From: Pseudomonadota bacterium
GTDB taxonomy: Bacteria > Bdellovibrionota_B > Oligoflexia > Oligoflexales > CAIYRB01
Direction: 5' to 3'
DNA length: 64,000 nucleotides
NCBI GenBank assembly: GCA_026390445.1
Contig: JAPLFX010000049.1
Span: forward strand, 18,886-82,885
This document shows, one piece after another, positions 1-10,078 of this stretch. Both the position numbers and the translations under genes were made by a program. Each line of letters begins with the position of its first letter. Positions within the stretch are counted from its first letter, which is position 1. The notes under the pieces are model-generated. The model saw nothing but the letters and a program-made list of their open reading frames with translations, ran no database searches and had not been told where the DNA came from.

Positions 1-69
1 ATTGAAATTTCGTATTTTTCCGGCGCGGAACTGGAGCGGATTTTAACTATGATGGGACACCGCTTGTAG
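1..69 (+). CDS. parB: Probable C-terminus of chromosome-partitioning protein ParB (partial)
   Basis: An open frame runs from the window edge to a TAG at 67-69 and encodes about 22 residues containing IEISYFSGAELERIL. This resembles the extreme C-terminus of ParB/Spo0J proteins, where a basic/glycine stretch is followed by a short strand and a helix of the form I-x-Y-x-S-x-x-x-LERIL that forms the dimerisation domain. Position also fits, since parA-parB precedes the F0 b'/b genes in several former Deltaproteobacteria. The fragment is very short, so the call rests on a motif impression plus synteny. The upstream part lies outside the window. Confidence 0.55.
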   Translation: MEISYFSGAELERILTMMGHRL

Positions 70-255
70 TCGCCGTTGGTGACAAAACGCCCATGTATCA
101 GTTGCTACCTAGGCCCCCGAGTTGCGGGGCCGCAACATACCCAAACCAACAGCCGAAATCGTCTTGTTCAGCGGCCTTAAGTGCGCTATGACGAGGCCCC
201 CAGCTATTTTCTGGAACCCATGGTGGTGCAGCTGCACCGAGCACAGGTGATATAG
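70..255 (+). other. Intergenic leader of the atp operon
   Basis: These 186 bases between the putative parB end and the first atp gene hold no convincing gene. A perfect inverted repeat GTTGCGG/CCGCAAC lies at 121-136 but has no T-tract behind it. A weak promoter-like pair, TTGTTC (164-169) and TATGAC (187-192) spaced by 17 nt, is the best candidate I see. AGGTGA lies five bases before the ATG at 256 and serves as the ribosome binding site. Confidence 0.4.
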
Positions 256-687
256 ATGGCAACATTTGTTCTGGTCCCTAATCCTAAAGTTCTCGCCGTT
301 CAGGTCGTCGTGTTCGTGGCTGGCTACTATGCCATCAAGAAGCTCTTTGTTGAGCCTTACATGGTCATTCGTGATAAGCGCGAGGCCTTGACCGTCGGTA
401 ATAAGGATGAGGCTTTGCGTGCCCTAGAGGAAGGCGCTGGCATCGCCACGCGCATCGAAGCACGCCTTGCCGCTGTTGGCGCAGAGGCTAAGCAAAGCAG
501 AGAAAAAAAGCGCGACGAGGCACTTGCTCGTCGCGATAGTTTGATCAGCTTGGCTCAGGAGGCCGCGCGCGCCGAGGTGGCCAAAGTCGAAGGGCTGATC
601 GCAGCGGACTTGGCGACCGAGAGATCTAAAATACCTAATATTATTAGCACCTTAACCGACGAAGTGTACGCTTTAGCCCTGGCCTAG
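256..687 (+). CDS. atpX: ATP synthase F0 subunit b'
   Basis: This 143-residue protein is a b-type peripheral stalk subunit. It has one N-terminal membrane segment (about residues 10-31) followed by a charged, alanine-rich helix typical of the F0 b coiled coil, and a VEPYMVIRDKRE stretch just after the membrane, as in b-type subunits. A second b-type gene follows 21 bases later, so the pair probably forms a heterodimeric b'/b stalk as in photosynthetic and many former delta-proteobacterial ATP synthases. The start at 256 is supported by AGGTGA five bases upstream. Which copy is called b and which b' is convention; I follow the usual gene order. Confidence 0.85.
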   Translation: MATFVLVPNPKVLAVQVVVFVAGYYAIKKLFVEPYMVIRDKREALTVGNKDEALRALEEGAGIATRIEARLAAVGAEAKQSREKKRDEALARRDSLISLAQEAARAEVAKVEGLIAADLATERSKIPNIISTLTDEVYALALA

Positions 688-708
688 CAGGAGCGGAGGA
701 AAGACTCA

Positions 709-1212
709 GTGGAAGAGCACATTGATACCCTAAAGGGAATCATTTTACCGTTCGCCAATTTCTTTATCTTTTTAAGTTTGGCGATCTATTTTTTCCGTAA
801 GCCGGCGCGGGCGGCAGCTGCGGCTAGGCGTGCTGGCTTTGAGAAGTTAATGGCTGAAGCTCGGGCGGCAAAGGAAGAGGCCTTAGCAAAGTTGGCCGAT
901 CTAAAAAAGCGTGAGCTTGCGCTCGAGACCGAGCTAGCTGAAATTCGCGAAATAGCCCGAAGCACAGCACAGATGGAGTCAGACAAAATACTTGCTGATG
1001 CTGAGCGAATGGCCAAACATCTCCAAGCTGAAGCCAAGCGTATTGCAGAGGCTGAAGTCAACAATGCCAGGCAGAAACTTCGCCGAGAGATCGTCGATGC
1101 CGTTCATTCTGGTGTGAGCCAAAAGTTGAAGGTCGAGCTTGGTGTGGAAGCTCAGCGCCAACTTGTCCGCAGCAAGACTAACGAGATGAAGCAACTCCAC
1201 GCTGATAATTGA
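709..1212 (+). CDS. atpF: ATP synthase F0 subunit b
   Basis: A 167-residue b subunit with an N-terminal membrane segment (about residues 11-29) and a long charged helical domain rich in Ala, Glu, Lys and Arg, which dimerises and reaches up to the delta subunit. The start is a GTG at 709 with AGGAGCGGAGGA directly upstream, a strong ribosome binding site. It lies between the b' gene and atpH in the operon. In the complex it belongs to the stator that stops the alpha3beta3 head from rotating with the central stalk. Confidence 0.92.
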   Translation: MEEHIDTLKGIILPFANFFIFLSLAIYFFRKPARAAAAARRAGFEKLMAEARAAKEEALAKLADLKKRELALETELAEIREIARSTAQMESDKILADAERMAKHLQAEAKRIAEAEVNNARQKLRREIVDAVHSGVSQKLKVELGVEAQRQLVRSKTNEMKQLHADN

Positions 1213-1222
1213 GGCCTCCTGC

Positions 1223-1783
1223 ATGTCACGCATTGCGAAACGTTATGCTAAAGCGCTCTTTGAGTTGACCGGAGGAGATTTGGTCAAAGCCAAACGAGAG
1301 CGCGATGCCCTTTCTGGACTTAATGAGTTGTTCAAACTAGATGAGTCCGCACGTGTTCTGCTTAGTCCAGTCATGCCAAAGGATCTGAAGAAAAGCCTCC
1401 TCAGCTACGGTACGAAGGAATTCGACGCCGATGATGATGTAAAGCAATTGGTTGAGGCTGTGGTTGAGGCTGGTCGCGTTAGCTTTTTGCCCGAGATTTC
1501 CCAGGTCTTCTCCGCGTTTATCGATGACGCGGAAGGCATCGTTCAAGCCCAGGTTGAGTCCGCCGTGGCTCTATCGGCCCAGGAAGATCAGGACATCGTT
1601 GCGACCCTGGCGCAGATGTTACATAAGAAAATCGTTCTCAAATCGGCTGTTAATACTGCACTACTCGGTGGGTTTGTGGTGCGGGTAGGTAACTACCTGA
1701 TCGATTTGAGCCTTAAATCAAAGCTCGACGGCCTGGCTAAAAGTGCGGTCCAAGATTCATTCGTTAAGGGAATTCCGTCATGA
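1223..1783 (+). CDS. atpH: ATP synthase F1 subunit delta
   Basis: The 186-residue protein begins [14 protein letters not shown], the usual start of delta/OSCP subunits, and ends with the conserved C-terminal block [20 protein letters not shown]. Delta caps the F1 head and ties it to the b/b' stalk. It starts 10 bases after atpF, with GAGG about eight bases before the ATG, and its stop overlaps the atpA start (ATGA), which suggests translational coupling. Length is normal for the family. Confidence 0.95.
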   Translation: MSRIAKRYAKALFELTGGDLVKAKRERDALSGLNELFKLDESARVLLSPVMPKDLKKSLLSYGTKEFDADDDVKQLVEAVVEAGRVSFLPEISQVFSAFIDDAEGIVQAQVESAVALSAQEDQDIVATLAQMLHKKIVLKSAVNTALLGGFVVRVGNYLIDLSLKSKLDGLAKSAVQDSFVKGIPS

Positions 1784-3290
1784 CCACTGAAAAGATTCGG
1801 GTAGAAGAAGTCAGCAGAATCATCAGCGAGCGAATCAAAAGCTACGGCAAAGCCGCTGAGCTCCAGGAAACTGGCACCGTGTTGGCCGTCGGTGACGGGA
1901 TCGCCCGGGTTTATGGCCTTGAAGGCGCCATGGCTGGGGAAATGGTCCAGTTTCAAAACGGCACCAAGGGCGTCGTTTTAAACCTCGAGGAAGACAACGT
2001 TGGTATCGCTGTCTTCGGTGGAGTTAGTGGGATCGCCGAGGGCGAGACCGTCAAACGCTTGCGCGAGATCAACTCCGTGCCAATCGGTGAGGCTCTGCTT
2101 GGACGCGTGGTGAACGCGCTCGGCGAGCCGATCGATGGTCAAGGACCTGTGGCGACGACTGAGACTGGCTTAGTTGAAATCAAGGCCCCAGGCATCATCG
2201 ACCGAAAGTCGGTCCATGAGCCGCTGCAGACTGGCATCAAAGCAATTGACGCCATGGTGCCGATTGGCCGTGGTCAGCGCGAATTGATTATCGGTGATCG
2301 TCAAACCGGCAAAACTGCACTTTGTGTTGATACGATTATCAATCAAAGGGGTAAGGATGTCGTTTGTATTTACGTCGCCATCGGTCAGAAGGCGTCAACG
2401 GTGGCGCAGGTTGTTGAGCGCTTAAAGCGCTACGGCGCAATGGAATACACGATCATCGTCGCCGCGACGGCGATGGATCCGGCACCAATGCAGTTTGTCG
2501 CGCCATATTCCGGCTGTCGTATGGCCGAATTCTTCCTGCAAAAGGGCAAGCACGCGGTTATCTTCTACGATGACTTGTCGAAGCAAGCAGCCGCCTACCG
2601 TGAGCTGTCATTGCTGCTTCGTCGTCCTCCTGGTCGCGAGGCTTATCCTGGTGACGTGTTCTATCTTCACAGCCGCTTGCTTGAGCGTGCGTGCAAGGTC
2701 AGCGATAAGTTAGGCGCTGGTTCCATCACTGCATTTCCTGTCGTAGAGACCCAGGCCGGAGACATTTCCGCCTATATTCCTACCAACGTGATCTCCATTA
2801 CCGATGGGCAGATCTTTTTGGAAAGCGACTTGTTCTTTTCCGGCGTTCGCCCTGCTATCAACGCGGGGTTGTCGGTGTCGCGAGTCGGCGGCTCAGCTCA
2901 GGTTCCGGCCATGCGTAAAGTCGCTGGTAGCTTGCGCCTCGAGTTGGCTCAGTATCGCGAATTGGCGGCATTCTCCCAGTTTGGTTCCGATCTTGACCAA
3001 GCGACCCAGCGGACACTGCGCCGTGGTGAGCGCTTGGTCGAGATTTTGAAACAAGGCCAGTATGTTCCTATGCAGGTTGGTCTCGAAGTTGCATCGATCT
3101 TCGCAGTGACCAAGGGCTACGTGGACAAACGGGATATCTCTGAAGTTTTGGGCTGGGAAAAGGGCTTGCACGAGCATTTGACGGCTCGGTACCCACAGAT
3201 CCTGCAAAAGATTGAAGCGCGCTGCAAACTGGAAGAAGTTCAGGCCGATTTGGTCAAGGCGATCGAAGAGTTCGACAAGGGATTTAAGTA

Positions 3291-3291
<1 letters not shown>
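1780..3291 (+). CDS. atpA: ATP synthase F1 subunit alpha
   Basis: A full-length 503-residue alpha subunit. It has the P-loop GDRQTGKT at residues 172-179, the [20 protein letters not shown] region with the Walker B strand, and the [23 protein letters not shown] block typical of alpha. Alpha carries the non-catalytic nucleotide sites of the alpha3beta3 hexamer and supplies the arginine finger to the beta catalytic sites. It overlaps atpH by four bases (ATGA) and atpG by one base (TAATG), so the F1 genes are tightly coupled. Confidence 0.99.
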
Positions 3292-5593
<2,302 letters not shown>

Positions 5594-5605
5594 TAGGCGG
5601 TAGTT

Positions 5606-6013
5606 ATGGCCGAGTTGCAAGTTCAAGTATTAACGCCCGCCAAGGTTGTCGTAAAGACCACCGCTCAGCTCGTGGAGTTGCCCGGAGCGCTCGGATATAT
5701 GGGTATCTTGCCGGGACACACCCGGATGATTTCCGAGCTGGCTGCTGGAACGATGACGCTTGGATCGGGTCAGGAGCAGCAAGTCTATTTTATCTCTGGC
5801 GGCTACGTCGATGTAAACCAGGACCACGTGACCGTGCTTGCTGACGTCGTTGAAAGGCCATTGGATATCGATGTGAAGCGGGCCGAGGACGCCAAGGCGC
5901 GCGCTCTTAGTCGATTTGTCGATAGTTCAGGCGTCGATATCGCACGGGCTCAGGCGGCACTGCTGCGGGCGGAGCGCCGCTTGGCTTTGGCGACGACACG
6001 GCTAGGCGCGTGA
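5606..6013 (+). CDS. atpC: ATP synthase F1 subunit epsilon
   Basis: A 135-residue epsilon subunit with the N-terminal beta-sandwich (ELQVQVLTPAKVVVKTTAQLVELPGALGYMGILPGHTRMISEL) and a C-terminal two-helix region (residues about 90-133) that in the family can inhibit hydrolysis. It joins the central stalk with gamma. It starts 12 bases after atpD and is the last ATP synthase gene here. Its stop codon overlaps the GTG start of a glycosyltransferase (GTGA at 6010-6013), so the transcript probably continues. Confidence 0.96.
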   Translation: MAELQVQVLTPAKVVVKTTAQLVELPGALGYMGILPGHTRMISELAAGTMTLGSGQEQQVYFISGGYVDVNQDHVTVLADVVERPLDIDVKRAEDAKARALSRFVDSSGVDIARAQAALLRAERRLALATTRLGA

Positions 6014-7125
6014 CGCCAGGCCTATCCCTTTATTGGGACGGCTATGGCCTTTCGGCCGCTGCGTCAGGGGTTTATGTCCATGCCCGTAATATCGCCACAG
6101 GATTGAATCTTTTGGGTGCTCCCCCTGCGGTCATAGGACCCAAGGGGAGCAGCGCCTTGTTTAGTGATCTGGTGGTGAGTGAACTGCTTGGTCCGGCGAG
6201 CCTGACATCGTTAGCCAAACTCAAACCAGTTTGGCCCCAGTTAGTCGGACAGCGAGTTGCTCGGATGTCGATAGGGCGTCCGTACGTTCTGCACGGACTA
6301 AGTAATTTCAACCTTCCAACCCTTGGTAAAGATCGATTTAGGCGCCACGTCTTAACGGTTCATGACCTTATTCCATTTTTGGCGACGGATGGCGTATCTA
6401 GAGCGTTGCGACTGCAACTAGCTTGGCTGATGCCAAGAGCGCTTAGGCGGGCTGATTTAGTCGTGTGTGTGTCGCAGTGGACTAGGCGCACCTTGCTTGA
6501 AAGATACCCCTTTGTCGCCGACCGCTGCCACGTTATCCCCAATGGAATCGATAACTTAAGCACTCCTCGGGGCGCCTGGAGGGCGACTGGAGCCGATACC
6601 ATTGAGGTGCTCTATGTCGCGCGGTTTGAACCGTACAAACAGCATGCCTTGCTATTAGAGGTCGTTCGTTCCAGCTCGTTGCCGCTGCGCCTGACCCTAG
6701 TGACCGATGTGACTGGCATCAGGACATGCCAAAAGTTAGCACCTGACCTGATCCAGTCAGGTCGGCTACATTTTAAGTCGAACTTGACCCAGGCTCAAAT
6801 CGCAGACGTTCACGCATCCAGCGATATCTACCTGAGCCCTTCCCTTTACGAAGGCTTTTGCTTGCCAGCGGCATCATCGCTAGTTGCGGGCAAGCCGGTG
6901 GTTTATCTAGCTGGCAGCGGCATTGATGAAGTCGTTGGAGCCTCGGTTGGTGTACCAATCCCACGAGGCTCTGACCTTGCGGCTTGGGATGAAGCCATCG
7001 TGAAGGGCTTAGCTTTGGCCCAGGGACCTGATTACGAGGTCCGGCTGACGCAACATCTAGCTTCTATGGTAACCTGGAGTGATGCAGCTAAGCGCCTGCT
7101 TTCGCTGTATCATTGTCTAGTTTAA
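6010..7125 (+). CDS. GT4-family glycosyltransferase coupled to atpC
   Basis: A 371-residue GT-B-fold glycosyltransferase of the GT4/RfaB type. The N-terminal half has a G-rich stretch (YGLSAAASGVYVHARNIA) and the acceptor-domain pattern LTVHDLIPF...ADLVVCVSQWTRRTL...VIPNGID. The C-terminal half has LYVARFEPYKQHALLLEV and SPSLYEGFCLPAASSLVAGKPV. The usual EX7E motif is incomplete: the first Glu is present but the second position is Ser, so the donor site may be altered. The GTG start overlaps the atpC stop by four bases. Donor and acceptor sugars cannot be told from sequence. It may act on a cell-surface glycan together with the SDR gene behind it. Confidence 0.85.
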   Translation: MTPGLSLYWDGYGLSAAASGVYVHARNIATGLNLLGAPPAVIGPKGSSALFSDLVVSELLGPASLTSLAKLKPVWPQLVGQRVARMSIGRPYVLHGLSNFNLPTLGKDRFRRHVLTVHDLIPFLATDGVSRALRLQLAWLMPRALRRADLVVCVSQWTRRTLLERYPFVADRCHVIPNGIDNLSTPRGAWRATGADTIEVLYVARFEPYKQHALLLEVVRSSSLPLRLTLVTDVTGIRTCQKLAPDLIQSGRLHFKSNLTQAQIADVHASSDIYLSPSLYEGFCLPAASSLVAGKPVVYLAGSGIDEVVGASVGVPIPRGSDLAAWDEAIVKGLALAQGPDYEVRLTQHLASMVTWSDAAKRLLSLYHCLV

Positions 7126-7159
7126 GGCAGCACCAAGAGGGTGCCGTGAGGAGCTGTCC

Positions 7160-8089
7160 GTGCAAGAAGCAGCCATGATGGTCACTGGTGGATCCGGATG
7201 CTTAGGCCAGGCAGTTGTCCGCCAACTGGCATTACGCGGTAGGACGGTCGTCTCTGTTTACCACCACAAATTGCCGGAATCCTTTGAGCGCGTCTATCCC
7301 GTTTGTGTCGACCTTAGCTCTGCGGAGCTCATGGCTGCGCCCCTGCGTGGTGTGGAAACCGTGGTGCATCTGGCTTGGGGAGGAGGACTGACTGGTCCAT
7401 CCCAGCCTTTTGCGCACGGCGGCCATTCGCGCCCGCCAGAGACGGCCAATTTACGCATGTTGAGACATCTTTTGACGGCGATGGAGCGTGCCGGCACCAA
7501 GCGACTTATTTTTCTCAGCGCCGCCGGCGCTTCGCGAACCGCTGCAGCGCCGTTTCTTCGAGAAAAGTACGCTGCGGAAGCGATGCTTTTAAATGCCAAA
7601 ATCCCGGAGAAATGGATCCTTCGATCGGCGCTGATCTGGGGTGGCAACGGCGCCAACGATCGTCTTGTACAAAGTATGTTGCGACTGCTTAGATTTCCTT
7701 TGTACCCGCTACCAGGCGCTGACAGGGCTCTTGCCCCCGTGCACCTTGCCGACATAGCCGAGGTCGTGGTCAACGCCTGTTTCCAGACTCAAGAAAGTGA
7801 GGCCGTCCTCCAGGAAGTCCACGGCGGTCAGTCCTATGCGATGGGGCAGTTGTTTAAAATGGTGTCAGAGCGGTACATCGGTCGGCCACGGCTGGCCTTA
7901 GGGGGCATCCTCGGTGAGTCGCTGCTACCACTTTTGGAACGTGACAGGCGCGGCGCAACAGCAACGACCAAGATGCAGGATCTTTTGGCGATTGGCGTTA
8001 CCAAGGCAGGGGTTCAGGTAAGTCCATCGATTGGCGGCACAGCAGGTAAGCGCTTGGCGAGCTTCCAAGAGAGGCTTGCCGAGAGGTGA
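7160..8089 (+). CDS. Atypical short-chain dehydrogenase / NAD(P)-binding sugar epimerase-like protein
   Basis: This 309-residue protein opens with a Rossmann motif (VTGGSGCLGQAVV, residues 8-20), has VETVVHLAWGG at the second nucleotide strand and RLIFLSAAGAS before the expected active site. In place of a clear YxxxK pair it has REKYAAEAML, as in atypical or extended SDRs such as NDUFA9-like proteins. So it may bind NAD(P) without classical epimerase chemistry. The GTG start at 7160 is preceded by GAGGAG about eight bases upstream. It follows the glycosyltransferase by 34 bases and is probably the last gene of the atp transcript. Confidence 0.8.
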   Translation: MQEAAMMVTGGSGCLGQAVVRQLALRGRTVVSVYHHKLPESFERVYPVCVDLSSAELMAAPLRGVETVVHLAWGGGLTGPSQPFAHGGHSRPPETANLRMLRHLLTAMERAGTKRLIFLSAAGASRTAAAPFLREKYAAEAMLLNAKIPEKWILRSALIWGGNGANDRLVQSMLRLLRFPLYPLPGADRALAPVHLADIAEVVVNACFQTQESEAVLQEVHGGQSYAMGQLFKMVSERYIGRPRLALGGILGESLLPLLERDRRGATATTKMQDLLAIGVTKAGVQVSPSIGGTAGKRLASFQERLAER

Positions 8090-8123
8090 GTCGCACAGTC
8101 AAGTTAGTCCAACGCAACATAAA

Positions 8124-8151
8124 AAAAGAGCCGCAACCCTGCGGCTCTTTT
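8124..8151. terminator. Bidirectional Rho-independent terminator
   Basis: A 12-bp stem AAAAGAGCCGCA/TGCGGCTCTTTT encloses an ACCC loop. A T-rich run follows on the plus strand and an A-run precedes it, which reads as a T-run on the minus strand. It lies between the convergent SDR gene (ends 8089) and ftsZ (ends 8174), so it can end both the atp-side and the dcw-side transcripts. Confidence 0.9.
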
Positions 8152-8173
8152 CTTTCCCCCTCGGGTAGCGGAT

Positions 8174-9925
8174 TTACTCGAGGGGCAGATCCTTCATGCC
8201 GCTTCGCAGAAAGGCCGGTACATCCAAGTCGTCCTCAGCGGCTGTCTTGCGCGGCGAACGCATACGTTCGGCTAGCTCAAGCGCTTCGTCGATCTTGCGA
8301 TCGATATCGGTGGCGACAAAGCCACCATGAGCGTCGAAAATACTGCCAAATGGCGAATCCTTAACGGCTCCTGGGCGCAGGTCAGCAGCCGCCAGAATCG
8401 GCCCAGTGGCAGCTAGGTCGCTGCTTCCGTGAGACTTATCGCCGTGGCTTTCCAGTGGGGCAATAGTCTGAACTGACGGGGTAAACTCAGCCTCGATCAG
8501 TGGCTCACGGCGCATGTGCTGTTCGTGACCTAGATGACCATCCGAGGCTTCCTGAATATGACTGGATTCACCGGCCAGAAAGGACAGGTCCTCGTCGCCA
8601 GCAGTTTCTTGGCCGGCGGTTTCAGTTTCGAAATCCAAAGTCCACCGAGTAAGCTCCTGAGTCTCGTCAAACGAGGCGCCACTCAACGGCTGAACTTCAA
8701 ACGGCGCTAGCGCTGCCTGGGGGAGTTCAAGTGCCTTTTCAGAATGTGTCGGAGGATGCTGGAGAAGCGCCGTCGTGTTTGTCTGCTGCTCCGGGACCAC
8801 TGGTGCCGGAGTTGGGGTGACTTCAAGCCGACTTGTCTCATTCACCGACTTGGTCGCTACAGGACTTGCGGGTGTGGTCAAACGGGATGCAAAAGGGGAG
8901 GGTAGCGGAGCCGCTGGCCGACTCATCTTGGCGCTGTTAACCGCGTCGAGTTCGTCTTTGTCGACAGGGAATCCTGTCGCTATGACAGTGACTCGCATTT
9001 CGTCGCCAAGGGTGTTGTCGATCACGGCGCCAAAAATGATATTGGCATCTTCATGGGCTGCTTCTTGGACGATCGAGCAGGCTTCGCTGACTTCCATGAG
9101 ACCGACGTCAGACCCAGCAGTGATATTGATCAGGATGCCGGTTGCACCTTCGATATCGATGTCTTCAAGCAGCGGCGAGCAAATCGCCATGCGCGCTGCT
9201 TTTGTCGCGCGGCCCTCACCGCGAGCGGAGCCAATCCCCATTAGCGCCTGGCCCATGCAAGACATGATGGTCTTAACATCGGCAAAATCAACGTTGACCT
9301 CGCCTGGTACATTGATGATGTCGCTAATACCGCGGACGGCATTCACCAACACGTCATCAGCCATTTTAAAGGCATCGATCATGCTGAGCGATGGCGACGC
9401 CACTTGGAGCAGGCGCTGGTTTGGAATGGTGATCAGGGTGTCGACACATTCTCGCAAGCGGGCAATGCCAAGGTCAGCATGCTTACGGCGGCGCTTGCCC
9501 TCAAAGGCGAACGGCTTGGTCACGACGGCTACGGTCAGTGCACCAAGCTCGCGGGCAATCTGCGCAACCACCGCCGCACCACCGGTACCGGTTCCTCCGC
9601 CCATACCAGCGGTGATAAACACCATATCCGCGCCGGATAGAATTTGCTGGATTTCGTGGCGATCCTCGAGAGCTGCATCGCGACCAATATCGGGGTCAGC
9701 GCCCGCCCCCAACCCCCGCGTCAAGGCTTTGCCTACTTGCAACTTACTGGTTGCGAGGGAAAATCGCAGAGCTTGAACATCGGTATTTACCGTGATGAAG
9801 TCGACGCCATCGAGGCTGCTGCGGATCATGGTGTTTACGGCGTTGCCGCCGCCCCCGCCAACGCCGATCACCTTTATGCGTGCGGCTGGTCCGGGTGTTG
9901 GGACGTTGTCATTTTCAAAAGACAT
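8174..9925 (-). CDS. ftsZ: Cell division GTPase FtsZ with long C-terminal linker
   Basis: FtsZ polymerises into the division ring. The globular GTPase domain covers about residues 15-330: GVGGGGGNAVN near the start, the tubulin signature GGGTGTG at 109-115, and NVDFADVKTIM in the region of the catalytic T7 loop. Then comes an unusually long disordered linker of about 230 residues rich in Pro, Ala, Glu and Ser, ending in DDLDVPAFLRS, which matches the conserved C-terminal peptide that binds FtsA and other partners. At 583 residues it is much longer than the roughly 380-400 residues of enterobacterial FtsZ. AGGGAG eight bases before the ATG and a strong upstream promoter suggest separate expression from ftsA. 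Confidence 0.98.
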   Translation of the reverse strand: MSFENDNVPTPGPAARIKVIGVGGGGGNAVNTMIRSSLDGVDFITVNTDVQALRFSLATSKLQVGKALTRGLGAGADPDIGRDAALEDRHEIQQILSGADMVFITAGMGGGTGTGGAAVVAQIARELGALTVAVVTKPFAFEGKRRRKHADLGIARLRECVDTLITIPNQRLLQVASPSLSMIDAFKMADDVLVNAVRGISDIINVPGEVNVDFADVKTIMSCMGQALMGIGSARGEGRATKAARMAICSPLLEDIDIEGATGILINITAGSDVGLMEVSEACSIVQEAAHEDANIIFGAVIDNTLGDEMRVTVIATGFPVDKDELDAVNSAKMSRPAAPLPSPFASRLTTPASPVATKSVNETSRLEVTPTPAPVVPEQQTNTTALLQHPPTHSEKALELPQAALAPFEVQPLSGASFDETQELTRWTLDFETETAGQETAGDEDLSFLAGESSHIQEASDGHLGHEQHMRREPLIEAEFTPSVQTIAPLESHGDKSHGSSDLAATGPILAAADLRPGAVKDSPFGSIFDAHGGFVATDIDRKIDEALELAERMRSPRKTAAEDDLDVPAFLRSGMKDLPLE

Positions 9926-10008
9926 GAACGCATCTCCCTCACGGCAAGGTCTGTGTAGTCCACAGGAACTCGGATAAATCGACGGTAACGATGATGGCAG
10001 TATGCATG

Positions 10009-10038
10009 ATTATAGGAATACCCAAGGAAACCTGTCAA
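10009..10038 (-). promoter_or_regulatory. Near-consensus sigma-70 promoter for ftsZ
   Basis: Reading the minus strand, TTGACA (10038-10033) and TATAAT (10014-10009) are separated by 18 bases. Both hexamers match the sigma-70 consensus exactly. The promoter lies in the 153-base gap between ftsA and ftsZ, about 85 bases before the ftsZ ATG. Confidence 0.8.
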
Positions 10039-10048
10039 ATTTCTGACA
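10033..10048. promoter_or_regulatory. Palindrome overlapping the ftsZ -35 box (possible operator)
   Basis: TGTCA-AATTTC-TGACA is an inverted repeat with perfect 5-bp arms whose one arm is part of the TTGACA -35 hexamer. A dimeric regulator bound here would block RNA polymerase. No regulator can be named from sequence. Confidence 0.35.
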
Positions 10049-10078
10049 CGGTTTGTCCGGCTGAGCGCACGGCGGTCC

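Noticed and set aside
121-136. Hairpin GTTGCGG/CCGCAAC as a terminator for parB
   Set aside because: No T-tract follows and the loop is only two bases if fully paired; kept only as a note in the leader entry.
93-191. Short frame of about 32 codons before the atp operon
   Set aside because: No ribosome binding site and no recognisable product. Such a frame is expected by chance in 186 bases.
8775-9776. Long plus-strand open frame of 333 codons opposite ftsZ
   Set aside because: It is a shadow of ftsZ: Ser/Ala/Arg-rich with no ribosome binding site or family motif, and it lies fully inside a certain gene.
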